Assembly: GCF_034427435.1 (NCBI RefSeq) | Contig: NZ_JAXQNP010000002.1 | Span: forward strand, 1,364,001-1,428,000 | Length of the DNA: 64,000 bases | Reading direction: 5' to 3' | DNA from: Nitrospirillum sp034427435 | GTDB taxonomy: Bacteria > Pseudomonadota > Alphaproteobacteria > Azospirillales > Azospirillaceae | In this document: positions 50,538-58,884 of the stretch, piece after piece | Numbering within the stretch: position 1 is the first letter of the stretch | Layout of the letters: every line of letters begins with the position of its first letter | Program-made: the position numbers and the translations under genes | Notes under the pieces: generated by a model | What the model saw: the letters and a program-made list of their open reading frames with translations, nothing else | What the model was told of the DNA's origin: nothing | Databases searched by the model: none

Positions 50538-51566
50538 ATGAAGGGCGTGACGGTTATCGTCGTGGGTCTGTCGCTGGCGGGCGCACTGTCGTGCGAGGCC
50601 AAGGCCAAGGACGCGCCGCAGCAGGTGTTGACCAGGGCGGTCGCCGCTTTGGCGCATGCCGATCAGATGGATGGGCGCGGCGCCGCAGTGGAGGCGCATG
50701 ACGGTGACCAGTTCGTGCAATGCCGGCGGGCGCCCCATGAGACGGTCATCACCTGCGAGGCGGCGGGGCCGCGGGGGCAGCCCTGGATGCGCCACGCCTT
50801 GAGCAAGAAGCGACGGGCGAACCTGAAGGAACTGGGCTACGTCTCCGACCGGAAAACCGGCAATTTCGTCGCGCGTCTGGACCCGTCGCAGTGGCCGAAC
50901 GACAAGCTGGCCGGTTTCATGGTCGCCACGCTGGTCGGTGGTTACGATGTCGACGTGTCTGACATCGTGACGGAAACTGGTTCTTATCCGGCCGTGGCCT
51001 GCCCGCCGCGCAACCCCGCCGGCCGCGACTTCGGTGGGGAGATCGCGTTCAACGACCGCTCCCCGAAGGACCTGGAGGAAAATTGCGAGGTCGCGGGCAT
51101 GGATGACGAGGACGAGGCGCACCTGCCCAAACCCTTGAAATCCATACCCATGGATGCCGAAAAGGCTGAGGCCCTGGTCAAGCAAAACGTCAAGGAGATC
51201 GGTGACGCCTACACCTGGCTGCTGGGGGTGAGCGGGCCTGGTCGCCGGGGCGTCATCCTCAGTTGGGGCGAGTTTCACATCCAGTGCAGCAAGACGGGTG
51301 AGCCCGTCATCCCGTGCGAGATCGAGTCCGCGGAGGCCAATCCAGCCTTGCGCCGGGTGATCACGGCGGCGGTGGGCCGCAAGTTGAACAAAATGGGGTT
51401 CCGGGAGCCGGGCTATTCCAAGAACTACGTCGGGTGGTTCAGGTTGAATGACGGCGAACCCGAGAACTGGGCCTGGTCGACGATGCGGGCTGCGCTGACG
51501 GCATTCGGTGGCTACGCCATCCAGCCGGTGACCGTGGAGCGCCGCTCCATGAAAGGGGAAACCTGA
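50538..51566 (+). CDS. Exported protein of unknown function, second of a tandem paralogue pair
   Basis: A 342-residue paralogue of the preceding gene, with signal GVTVIVVGLSLAGALSCEAKA. The shared block FVQCRRAPHETVITCEAAGP continues into RGQPWMRHALSKKRRANLKE, then LGYVSDRKTGNF; the second internal unit is FHIQCSKTGEPVIPCEIES with KLNKMGFREPGYSKNYV. Its own start is ATG 50538 with AAGGGGGA upstream. The genes have diverged clearly (roughly half of the aligned residues match by eye), so the duplication is old. Function unknown; periplasmic location is inferred. Confidence 0.6.
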   Translation: MKGVTVIVVGLSLAGALSCEAKAKDAPQQVLTRAVAALAHADQMDGRGAAVEAHDGDQFVQCRRAPHETVITCEAAGPRGQPWMRHALSKKRRANLKELGYVSDRKTGNFVARLDPSQWPNDKLAGFMVATLVGGYDVDVSDIVTETGSYPAVACPPRNPAGRDFGGEIAFNDRSPKDLEENCEVAGMDDEDEAHLPKPLKSIPMDAEKAEALVKQNVKEIGDAYTWLLGVSGPGRRGVILSWGEFHIQCSKTGEPVIPCEIESAEANPALRRVITAAVGRKLNKMGFREPGYSKNYVGWFRLNDGEPENWAWSTMRAALTAFGGYAIQPVTVERRSMKGET

Positions 51567-51576
51567 AGACTCCGGC

Positions 51577-52460
51577 TCAAGGGGCCGCGCGGTCCGGGTC
51601 GCTGATCGCTTCCGCCAGCGCCACCAGCCGGTGGGCCTCCGCCACATGCAGGGCTTCCACCAGGCGGCCGTCCACTAGCACCACGGCCTTGCCCTGGGCC
51701 ATGGCCTCGGCGTGGGCGGCGATGATGCGGCGGGCGCGGTCCAGGGACGCCGCGTCTGGGGCGAAGGCGGCGTTGGCGGCCGCCAGCTGCTTGGGATGGA
51801 TCAGGGTTTTGCCGTCAAAGCCCAGTTCCACCCCCTGGCGGCAACTGGCTTCCAGACCCGCCGCGTCGTCCAGGTCCAGATGCACGCCATCCAGGATGGC
51901 CAGGCCATGAGCGCGGGCCGCCAGCAGGCATAGGCCCAGGGCCGTGATCATGGGCAGGCGCATCGGCGTATGCTGGGCGTGCAGTTCCTTGGCCAAATCC
52001 GAGGTGCCCAGCACCATGCCCGACAGGCGGGGGAGGCGCAGGCGATCTCCTTCGCGTTCAGCATGCCCAAGGCCGTTTCCATCATGACCCACAGGGGAAG
52101 CTCCCGAGGCGCGCCATGGGCGGCTAGCAGCCGGTCAGCCTGTCGCACCGCCTCATCCGACTCCACCTTCGGGATCAGCACCCCATGGGCTCCCGACCGG
52201 GCGGTGGCGGCCAGGTCGGCATGGCCCCAGGGCGTGTCCAGGCCGTTGGTGCGGATCAGCACCTCGCGCCGGCCGAAGCCGCCGGCGGCGACGGCGGCCA
52301 GCACCTGGGCGCGGGCCTGCTCCTTGGCATCGGGCGCCACCGCGTCCTCCAGATCCAGGATCAGCACGTCGGCGTCCAGGTCCCTGGCCTTTTCCAGTGC
52401 GCGGGCGTTGGATCCGGGCATGTACAGGGCGGAGCGGCGGGGGCGGATGGATGCGGGCAT
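51577..52460 (-). pseudogene. HpcH/HpaI aldolase-family CoA ester lyase (CitE/Mcl-like), frameshifted at a C5 run
   Basis: Family members cleave malyl-CoA, citramalyl-CoA or related esters. The N-terminal part (RRSALYMPGSNARALEKAR, DVLILDLEDAVAPDAKEQAR, EVLIRTNGLDTPWG, MMETALGMLNAKEIA) is normal. Then a run of five C (plus-strand G at 52029-52033) shifts the frame. The remainder (RLSGMVLGTSDLAKELHAQH, FDGKTLIHPKQLAAANAAF) continues in another frame to 51577. Six C would join them into one protein of about 294 residues. Catalytic Glu/Asp and Arg residues are kept, so the gene is probably intact in the organism. ATG 52460. Confidence 0.8.
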
Positions 52461-52668
52461 GGCGGCGGCTCACAAAAAAGAACGGGCGCGGGGCGATAGT
52501 GTGACGGCGGCGACGGCTGGTCGCCATCCCCGCGTGGTAACAGGGTTTGCGTCCCTATGTCCCGTGTCTTGCGGCTTGCCGATAGGCCGCCACGGGGCTA
52601 CCCCTAGGAAAGGCCGCCGTCCCTTCCCGCAAAGGGCGCGGTCCATTGCCACGAGGAGCCGTTCCCCG

Positions 52669-53196
52669 ATGCCGTCGCGCACCCGCCGTCCTTCCCCTTT
52701 TTCGTCCCTCTACGCGGCGGCCCTGCTTTGCCTGACCGCCGGTATCGCCGTGGCCCAGGTGGCCCCGCCGCCGCAAGGGACCGGCCAGCCAGGCGGCGCG
52801 CCCGGCGCCGGTGAGTCGGTGACCGCCAATCAGCCCCTGCTGCGCGATCCCCGCCTGGTGGGCAATGCCAAGGCGCCGCCGCGCGACGTGGAATGCGTGG
52901 TGGGTGTGGGCAGCCCCTGCGCCGGCCGGCTGGACTTCAACGACGGCCGCAGTTTCGGCTTCAAGATCAGCGGCCCGGGCGAGGCCTTGTTCCACAACAC
53001 CGGCAACCGCCGCTGCACCCTGGAATACATCCTGACCGACAGCACGGTGGCCACGGCCGGCCGCACCATGGACCTGGCGGCCGGTGCCTCCACCACCCTC
53101 AAGGTGCGCGACGCCCAGGGCATGCATGTCCGCCTGTCGGCGCGCGGCATGGCCTCCCCCATCTGTGAAATGGAAGTGACGGCCCAGCAACCCTGA
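52669..53196 (+). CDS. Small exported protein, function unknown
   Basis: A 175-residue protein with a signal peptide (LYAAALLCLTAGIAVAQ), a Pro/Gly-rich linker, then a beta-rich domain: DVECVVGVGSPCAGRLDF, ISGPGEALFHNTGNRRCTLE and MDLAAGASTTLKVRDAQGMH, with four Cys that may form two disulfides. No family is recognised. GAGGAG lies 10 bases before ATG 52669. It ends at a bidirectional terminator shared with asd. Confidence 0.65.
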   Translation: MPSRTRRPSPFSSLYAAALLCLTAGIAVAQVAPPPQGTGQPGGAPGAGESVTANQPLLRDPRLVGNAKAPPRDVECVVGVGSPCAGRLDFNDGRSFGFKISGPGEALFHNTGNRRCTLEYILTDSTVATAGRTMDLAAGASTTLKVRDAQGMHVRLSARGMASPICEMEVTAQQP

Positions 53197-53217
53197 GCTG
53201 GGCCACGGGGCACATGG

Positions 53218-53254
53218 AAAAGGGCGCCGGCCTGGTGAAGGCGGCGCCCTTTTT
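53218..53254. terminator. Bidirectional Rho-independent terminator
   Basis: AAAAGGGCGCC ... GGCGCCCTTTTT between the exported protein (plus) and asd (minus), which converge here. Confidence 0.85.
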
Positions 53255-53275
53255 GTCAGCCGGCGAGGCCGGCGC

Positions 53276-54295
53276 TTACTTCTTGGCCAGGTGGTCCTTG
53301 ATCAGGCGTTCGGCGATCTGCACGGCGTTCAGGGCAGCACCCTTGCGCAGGTTGTCGGACACCACCCACAGGTTCAGCCCGTTCTCCACCGTGATGTCCT
53401 CACGCAGGCGGCTGACGAACACCAGGTCGTCGCCGGCGGCCTCGACGGGGGTGACATAGCCCTCGTCGGCCTGGTGGTCGATCAGCGACACGCCCTTGGC
53501 CCGGCGCAGGGCGGCGCGGGCCTCATCGGCGCTGATGGGGTTCTCGAACTCCACATTGATCGCTTCGGAATGGCTGATGAACACGGGCACGCGCACGCAG
53601 GTGGCCGTCACCTTGATGGACGGGTCCAGGATCTTTTTGGTCTCCACCGTCATCTTCCACTCTTCCTTGGTGGTGCCGTCTTCCATGAAGACATCGATGT
53701 GGGGGATGACGTTGAAGGCGATCTGCTTGGTGAACTGCTTCTTCTCGACCGGGTCGTTCACATAGATGGCGCGCGTCTGGGTGAACAGTTCGTCCATCGC
53801 CTCCTTGCCGGCGCCCGACACGGACTGGTAGGTCGACACCACCAGGCGGCGGATGCGGGCCAGGTCGTGCAGGGGCTTCAGCGCCACCACCATCTGGATG
53901 GTGGAGCAGTTGGGGTTGGCGATGATGCCCTTCTTCTTGTAGCCGGCGATGGCCTCGGGGTTCACCTCCGGCACCACCAGGGGCACGTCCGGATCCATGC
54001 GGAAGTGGCTGGTGTTGTCGATGACCACGGCGCCGGCCGCGGCGGCCTTGGGCGCGAACTGCGCCGACACCTTGGCACCGGCCGAGGACAGCACGATGTC
54101 GGTGCCGGTGAAGTCGAACTTGGCCAGATCCTGCACCCGCAGGTCATCGTCGCCGAAGCTGATCTCCGACCCGATGGACCGCTCGGACGCCAGGGCCACG
54201 ACCTCGCTCACCGGGAATTCCCGTTCCGCCAGGATCTGCAGCATCTCGCGCCCGACATTGCCCGTGGCGCCCACGACGGCGACTTTATAGCCCAT
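53276..54295 (-). CDS. asd: Aspartate-semialdehyde dehydrogenase
   Basis: NADPH-dependent reduction of aspartyl phosphate; supplies lysine/DAP, threonine and methionine. The 339-residue protein has VAVVGATGNVGREMLQIL (NADP fold), LSSAGAKVSAQFAP, the catalytic Cys in IANPNCSTIQMVVAL, and SVSGAGKEAMDEL. Start: ATG 54295 (MGYKVAV) has GAGGAG at 7-base spacing, whereas the ATG at 54301 would have it 1 base away. dapF of the same pathway is in the window at 32181. Confidence 0.95.
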   Translation of the reverse strand: MGYKVAVVGATGNVGREMLQILAEREFPVSEVVALASERSIGSEISFGDDDLRVQDLAKFDFTGTDIVLSSAGAKVSAQFAPKAAAAGAVVIDNTSHFRMDPDVPLVVPEVNPEAIAGYKKKGIIANPNCSTIQMVVALKPLHDLARIRRLVVSTYQSVSGAGKEAMDELFTQTRAIYVNDPVEKKQFTKQIAFNVIPHIDVFMEDGTTKEEWKMTVETKKILDPSIKVTATCVRVPVFISHSEAINVEFENPISADEARAALRRAKGVSLIDHQADEGYVTPVEAAGDDLVFVSRLREDITVENGLNLWVVSDNLRKGAALNAVQIAERLIKDHLAKK

Positions 54296-54483
54296 GGTCA
54301 TGCTCCTCATATCTCTGGCGGGGATCCCCAGGGGCCGCCGCTTGCGGGGGCGGGGGCCGCTCTGGTCTAATTCGGCGGAGACTTAGGACGGGCAGGCGGG
54401 CTTTGCAAGCGCGCAGGCGTCAGTGCCGCCCCGCGAGGGGGGTAACCACGGGCGGGCGGCGGCCGGGACGGGAAGGAAAAGCC

Positions 54484-54825
54484 ATGACGGTGCACGAACG
54501 GCGCATCACCACCTATGAGGCGTTCTGGCCCTTTTACCTGGGGGAGCACGCCCTGCCGGCCACGCGGGCCTGGCACTTCCTGGGCACCGGCCTGGTCCTT
54601 CTGGCTTTGGCGGCCGGGGTGGTTTTTCGCGACTGGCGCTTTTTCGCCGCCGCCCCCGTCTGTGGCTACTTCTTCGCCTGGATCAGCCATTTTTTCGTGG
54701 AGCACAACCGTCCCGCCACCTTCACCTATCCGCTCTGGTCGCTGGTCAGCGACTTTCGCATGTTCTTCCTGTTCGTGGCCGGGCGGCTGGGGCCCGAACT
54801 CCGCCGCTACGGCATCGGCCGCTGA
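54484..54825 (+). CDS. Mpo1-like (DUF962) membrane protein
   Basis: A 113-residue protein with two hydrophobic segments and the DUF962 pattern FYLGEHALPATRAWHFLGTG, YFFAWISHFFVEHNRPATFT and YPLWSLVSDFRMFFLFVAGR. The conserved His residues (in EHxxP..R..H and W-x-x-H-F) are the presumed iron ligands of yeast Mpo1, a 2-hydroxy fatty-acid dioxygenase. Bacterial function is unproven. AAGGA lies 6-8 bases before ATG 54484. Confidence 0.83.
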   Translation: MTVHERRITTYEAFWPFYLGEHALPATRAWHFLGTGLVLLALAAGVVFRDWRFFAAAPVCGYFFAWISHFFVEHNRPATFTYPLWSLVSDFRMFFLFVAGRLGPELRRYGIGR

Positions 54826-54869
54826 CGACCGTCCCACCACCCAGGCCAGCCACCGAAGGATAAGCCGCC

Positions 54870-55130
54870 TTGGCTCAAATCGTCGAAACCATCGCCCAGT
54901 CCATCAAGCGGGCCGATAAGACCTTCTTCAACGAGAATTACGTCAAGCAGGCCCAGGCCGTGGTCGACGGCCTGCGTAAGGCTGGCTTCGAGATCGTCCC
55001 GGTGAAGCCACCGGAAGTGCTGGTTGACTATGCGATCGAGAACATACCGTTCGGCCGGTTGCGCCCGTCAGAGTTGATTAGGGCCCTCTATGGAACAATG
55101 GTGGAGAATTGTCGAAAGTTCGTTTCCTGA
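54870..55130 (+). CDS. Small conserved-looking protein, function unknown
   Basis: An 86-residue product from TTG 54870 (AQIVETIAQSIKRADKTFFN), with GAAGGA about 10 bases upstream. It is predicted helical (VKQAQAVVDGLRKAGFEIV) with no signal peptide or membrane segment. The last 30 codons and the downstream 150 bases are less G+C-rich than the neighbours. The start is uncertain, because no ATG fits the frame. No domain is recognised. Confidence 0.55.
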   Translation: MAQIVETIAQSIKRADKTFFNENYVKQAQAVVDGLRKAGFEIVPVKPPEVLVDYAIENIPFGRLRPSELIRALYGTMVENCRKFVS

Positions 55131-55275
55131 TTTGGTAAGTTTATTTCATTTTTTGTCAGATTCTTTTGGCGAATACAGGGTTGAATCTCCTTCTAAAAAG
55201 TTCGTTGGGGGTGCAACAATGCGGTAACGCACCGGCTGATCGGGGCGATGGTGGTAAGTCGGGTGGCTAATCCGC

Positions 55276-56568
55276 ATGCATCCTGAACGGCAGTACCAGG
55301 AAGGTTTCGAATGGCGACGGGTTACCCCGGCCGAGGTCTTGGAGGCGGCACGCAAGCATGAGCGATTGATTGAGGGGCGCATTGGCGGCGCCCGCTTCGC
55401 CTTCATCTTGCACGACCTCCGGGGCGCCGTTCTGTCCACCCTGAACCTCACCGATGCCGATCTGACCGGCAGCCGCCTGGATCAGGCCCAGCTGGTGGGG
55501 ACGCGGCTGCGCAGCGCCTCGCTCTTCGCCTGTGACTTCCGCCTGGCCTGCCTGCGCCAGGCCGACCTGTCCAAGTCGGATCTGCGCGGCGTCAGCATGC
55601 GCGGCGCCGACCTGACCAAGGCGCGCATGCGTGAGGCCGACGTGCGCGAGGCGGTGCTGGCCGTCTATCGCGGCGGCAAGCCTTTGCCTGAAACCTTCGA
55701 TGGCCGCATCCCCGACCTGACCTCCGCCATCGCCGTCGGCACCGATCTGTCCGACAGCCGCCTGAACGGCGCCTGGACCCTGAACGCGGACTTCAGCGAC
55801 GCCAACCTGTCGGGGGTGGATTTGCGCGGCGCCGATCTGCGCGGCGCCGTGTTCAAGGGCGCCAACCTCCAGGGCGCCAACCTGTCGGAAACCAAGCTGA
55901 GCGGCACCACCTTCGCCGGCGCCGTGTTGACCGACGCCCTCTTCAACGACGCCCTGCTGCAGGATGCCAATTTCCGCGGCGCCATCATGGAAACCGGCTT
56001 AATCGGCCGCCTGCGCGGCAAGGGCGCCGTCCTGCCCGGCGAGGGGGAGGAGGGGGCCCGCCCGGTCATGGACGTCGTCGAGGACCACGCCACCTGGGTG
56101 GCGGCGGCCGGCCGTTCCGGCACCCGGGCCGACCTGTCAGGCCGTGACCTCACCGCGCTCAACCTGTCAGGCCGCAACCTGACGGCGGCCAAGATGGCCT
56201 ACGCCATGGCCCGGCGCCTGGTGCTGACGGGGGCCTCGCTGGTCATGGCCGATCTGGAATGCACGGACCTGCAGGACGCGGTGCTGGTGGGGGTGGATGG
56301 CCGCGGCGCCAATTTCGAGCGCGCCCACCTGAATGGCGCCGACTTGCAGGACGCCAACCTGGGCCTGTTGGAAAGTGCGGAGCAACCGGACCGCAAATGG
56401 CCGGCGCGGTTCACGCGGGCCCGCTTGCGGGGCGCCAATCTGCGGGGGGCCAACCTGCGCGGCGCGGTGTTGCGTGAGGCCGACCTGACCGGCGCCGACC
56501 TGCGTGATGCCCAGGTGGACGGAATCGTGCTGGACGGCGCCATCACCGCCCAGGTCCGGTCCAAGTAA
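55276..56568 (+). CDS. Pentapeptide-repeat protein, second of two paralogues
   Basis: A 430-residue paralogue of 27305-28657 with the same architecture: N-terminal cap (KHERLIEGRIGGARFAFILH), A(D/N)LxG repeats (TDADLTGSRLDQAQLVG), an interruption (EAVLAVYRGGKPLPETFDGR), further repeats, a second cap (HATWVAAAGRSGTRADLSGR) and a final repeat block ending in RGANLRGANLRGAVLREADL. No signal or enzymatic domain is seen. The region before it (55131-55275) is A/T-rich for this genome and probably holds the promoter. ATG 55276; the ribosome site is weak. Confidence 0.85.
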   Translation: MHPERQYQEGFEWRRVTPAEVLEAARKHERLIEGRIGGARFAFILHDLRGAVLSTLNLTDADLTGSRLDQAQLVGTRLRSASLFACDFRLACLRQADLSKSDLRGVSMRGADLTKARMREADVREAVLAVYRGGKPLPETFDGRIPDLTSAIAVGTDLSDSRLNGAWTLNADFSDANLSGVDLRGADLRGAVFKGANLQGANLSETKLSGTTFAGAVLTDALFNDALLQDANFRGAIMETGLIGRLRGKGAVLPGEGEEGARPVMDVVEDHATWVAAAGRSGTRADLSGRDLTALNLSGRNLTAAKMAYAMARRLVLTGASLVMADLECTDLQDAVLVGVDGRGANFERAHLNGADLQDANLGLLESAEQPDRKWPARFTRARLRGANLRGANLRGAVLREADLTGADLRDAQVDGIVLDGAITAQVRSK

Positions 56569-56590
56569 GGCTTCCGAAGCGATCGATAAA

Positions 56591-56632
56591 GAAAAGGCCT
56601 GGAACCGGCATGGCTCCAGGCCTTTTCTTTTC
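56591..56632. terminator. Bidirectional Rho-independent terminator
   Basis: GAAAAGGCCTGGA, 11-base loop, TCCAGGCCTTTTC followed by TTTT. It separates the pentapeptide gene (plus) and leuB (minus), which converge. Confidence 0.9.
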
Positions 56633-56650
56633 GCGGGTGAGGCGTGGGGC

Positions 56651-57760
56651 TCAGCCTACCAGCTTGTCCAGCTCGCGCAGGATGCTGTCGCCCATCACGG
56701 AGGTGGAGCAGCGGGCCATGCCCGGGGACATGATGTCGGCCGTGCGCATGCCGCCCTTCAGGACGTTCTGCACCGCCTTGTCCAGCAGGTCGGCTTCCTC
56801 GCCCAGGTCGAAGGAATAGCGCAGCGCCATGCCGAAGCTCAGCAGCGAGGCGATGGGGTTGGCGACGTCGCGGCCGGCGATGTCGGGTGCGGAGCCGTGC
56901 ACCGGCTCGTACAGCGCCTTGCGGCGGCCGTTGGCGTCGGCGGCGCCCAGCGAGGCCGACGGCAGCATGCCGATGGAACCGGTCAGCATGGCGGCCTCGT
57001 CCGACAGGATGTCGCCGAACAGGTTGTCGGTGACGATGACGTCGAACTGCTTGGGATTGCGCACCAGCTGCATGGCGGCGGCGTCAGCCAGCATGTGGCT
57101 CAGTTCCACATCCTTGTATTCCGCCGCGTGCAGGGCCGTTACGTCCTGGTTCCACAGCAGGCCCGACTCCATGACGTTGCGCTTCTCGCAGGAGCAGACC
57201 TTGTTGCCGCGCTTGCGCGCCAGCTCGAACGCCACGCGGGCCACGCGCTGGATTTCCGGGGTGGTGTAGACCTGGGTGTTCACGCCGCGGCGGATGCCGT
57301 TGCCCAGATCCTCGATGCCGCGCGGCTCACCGAAATAGACGCCGCCCGTCAGCTCGCGGACGATCATGATGTCCAGGCCGCGCACCACCTCGGGCTTCAG
57401 GGTCGAGGCATCGACCAGGGCGTCGAACACCACCGCCGGGCGCAGGTTGGCGAACAGCTCCATTTCCTTGCGCAGGCGCAGCAGACCGGCCTCCGGCCGC
57501 TTGTCGAAGCTGACGCCGTCCCACTTCGGGCCGCCCACGGCGCCCAGCAGCACGGCGTCGGCGGCCAGCGCCTGGGCCATGGTCTCGTCGGACAGGGGCA
57601 CGCCGTAGGCGTCGATGGCGCAGCCGCCGACCAGGCCTTCCGACACGGTGAACTCCAGGTCACGGCGCCGGGACATCCAGTCGATGACGCGGCGGACCTG
57701 GCGCATGACTTCCGGCCCGATACCGTCGCCCGGCAGCATGAGAAGAGAGTAAGCGGCCAT
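56651..57760 (-). CDS. leuB: 3-isopropylmalate dehydrogenase
   Basis: NAD-dependent oxidative decarboxylation of 3-isopropylmalate in leucine synthesis. The 369-residue protein has LMLPGDGIGPEVMRQVRRVI, DAVLLGAVGGPKWD, the substrate-binding LRLRKEMELFANLRPA, and the metal-site DVIVTDNLFGDILSDEAAML, with EPVHGSAPDIAGRDVANPIA near the C-terminus. Start ATG 57760. leuD lies 210 bases upstream on the same strand. Confidence 0.96.
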   Translation of the reverse strand: MAAYSLLMLPGDGIGPEVMRQVRRVIDWMSRRRDLEFTVSEGLVGGCAIDAYGVPLSDETMAQALAADAVLLGAVGGPKWDGVSFDKRPEAGLLRLRKEMELFANLRPAVVFDALVDASTLKPEVVRGLDIMIVRELTGGVYFGEPRGIEDLGNGIRRGVNTQVYTTPEIQRVARVAFELARKRGNKVCSCEKRNVMESGLLWNQDVTALHAAEYKDVELSHMLADAAAMQLVRNPKQFDVIVTDNLFGDILSDEAAMLTGSIGMLPSASLGAADANGRRKALYEPVHGSAPDIAGRDVANPIASLLSFGMALRYSFDLGEEADLLDKAVQNVLKGGMRTADIMSPGMARCSTSVMGDSILRELDKLVG

Positions 57761-57970
57761 GGATGAACCCTTTTTGTCGGATGGTGCGGCGCCGCCGCGG
57801 CCGCCGGCTTCCCGCCATCGGGGCCGGCCCGGCCGGGCCGGCGGCCTAGCGGGTGCTGGTTAGCGAAAATATCGGGTGGGCCCGCATCCTGCAAACCCCC
57901 CGTTGGGCCGGAACCCGCGCCAAAGGCGCGCGTCCCTGGGCCGTCACAGCGAAATCACCGGCGGGGCCGG

Positions 57971-58585
57971 TCAGCGGGCCCAGCGCCAGGGCTGGCCCGT
58001 CTGCTGCTGCGCCTCGAACGCGTCGATGGCGCTGACCTGCTGCAGGGTCAGGCCGATGTCGTCCAGGCCGTTCAGCAGGCAATGGCGGCGGAACGGCTCC
58101 ACATCGAAGCCGACGCTTTCGCCGTCGGGGGTGGTGATGGTCTGCTTCTCCAGATCCACGGTGAAGGTGGCGTTGGCGCCCTTGGACGCCTCTTCCATCA
58201 GGCGGTCCACCACCTCTTGCGGCAGGGCGATGGGCAGGATGCCGTTCTTGAAGCAGTTGTTGAAGAAGATGTCGGCGAAGCTGGGCGCGATGACGCAGCG
58301 GATGCCGTAGTCCAGCAGGGCCCAGGGCGCATGCTCCCGCGAGGAGCCGCAGCCGAAGTTGTCGCCCGCCACCAGGATGCTGGCCTTGCGGTAGGCCGGC
58401 TGGTTCAGGATGAAGTCCGCCCGGTCGCTGCCGTCCTCATTGAAACGGAGGGAGGAGAACAGCCCGCTGCCCAGACCGGTGCGCTTGATGGTCTTCAGGT
58501 ACCGCGCCGGGATGATCATGTCCGTGTCGATGTTCTGGATCGGCAGGGGCGCGGCGACGCCGGTCAGGATGGTGAACTTGTCCAT
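57971..58585 (-). CDS. leuD: 3-isopropylmalate dehydratase small subunit
   Basis: Small subunit of the aconitase-like isomerase of leucine synthesis; works with LeuC. The 204-residue protein has IQNIDTDMIIPARYLKTI, LVAGDNFGCGSSREHAPWAL and APSFADIFFNNCFKNGILPI. ATG 58585 (MDKFTILTG) starts at the conserved N-terminus; the frame continues to 58735 without homology. leuC is not in this window. Confidence 0.95.
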   Translation of the reverse strand: MDKFTILTGVAAPLPIQNIDTDMIIPARYLKTIKRTGLGSGLFSSLRFNEDGSDRADFILNQPAYRKASILVAGDNFGCGSSREHAPWALLDYGIRCVIAPSFADIFFNNCFKNGILPIALPQEVVDRLMEEASKGANATFTVDLEKQTITTPDGESVGFDVEPFRRHCLLNGLDDIGLTLQQVSAIDAFEAQQQTGQPWRWAR

Positions 58586-58884
58586 GGGCTCTCGTCCGGT
58601 GACTGTAATGCGGGTGACGCTGCCCCTTTCTGCCACAAGGCGGATCGGGCCAACAACCATCCGCGATGATACGTCAACGCGCGACTGACCCCACCGAAAC
58701 GCAAGGGAAGTACGGCAACGGGTCAATTGACGCACTTATATTGCGCCGGGGCGTCGGTGCATCGTCGCCCCTGTCGATGGTGGCAGGGGCGGCGCAAGGG
58801 TGCGTTGAGGCCGCGTCTGTTGTTGGCGGCGAACCGTTTCGATATGAGGAACCGCCCGTTTTCCAGCACTGCGGTGGCCGCCCC

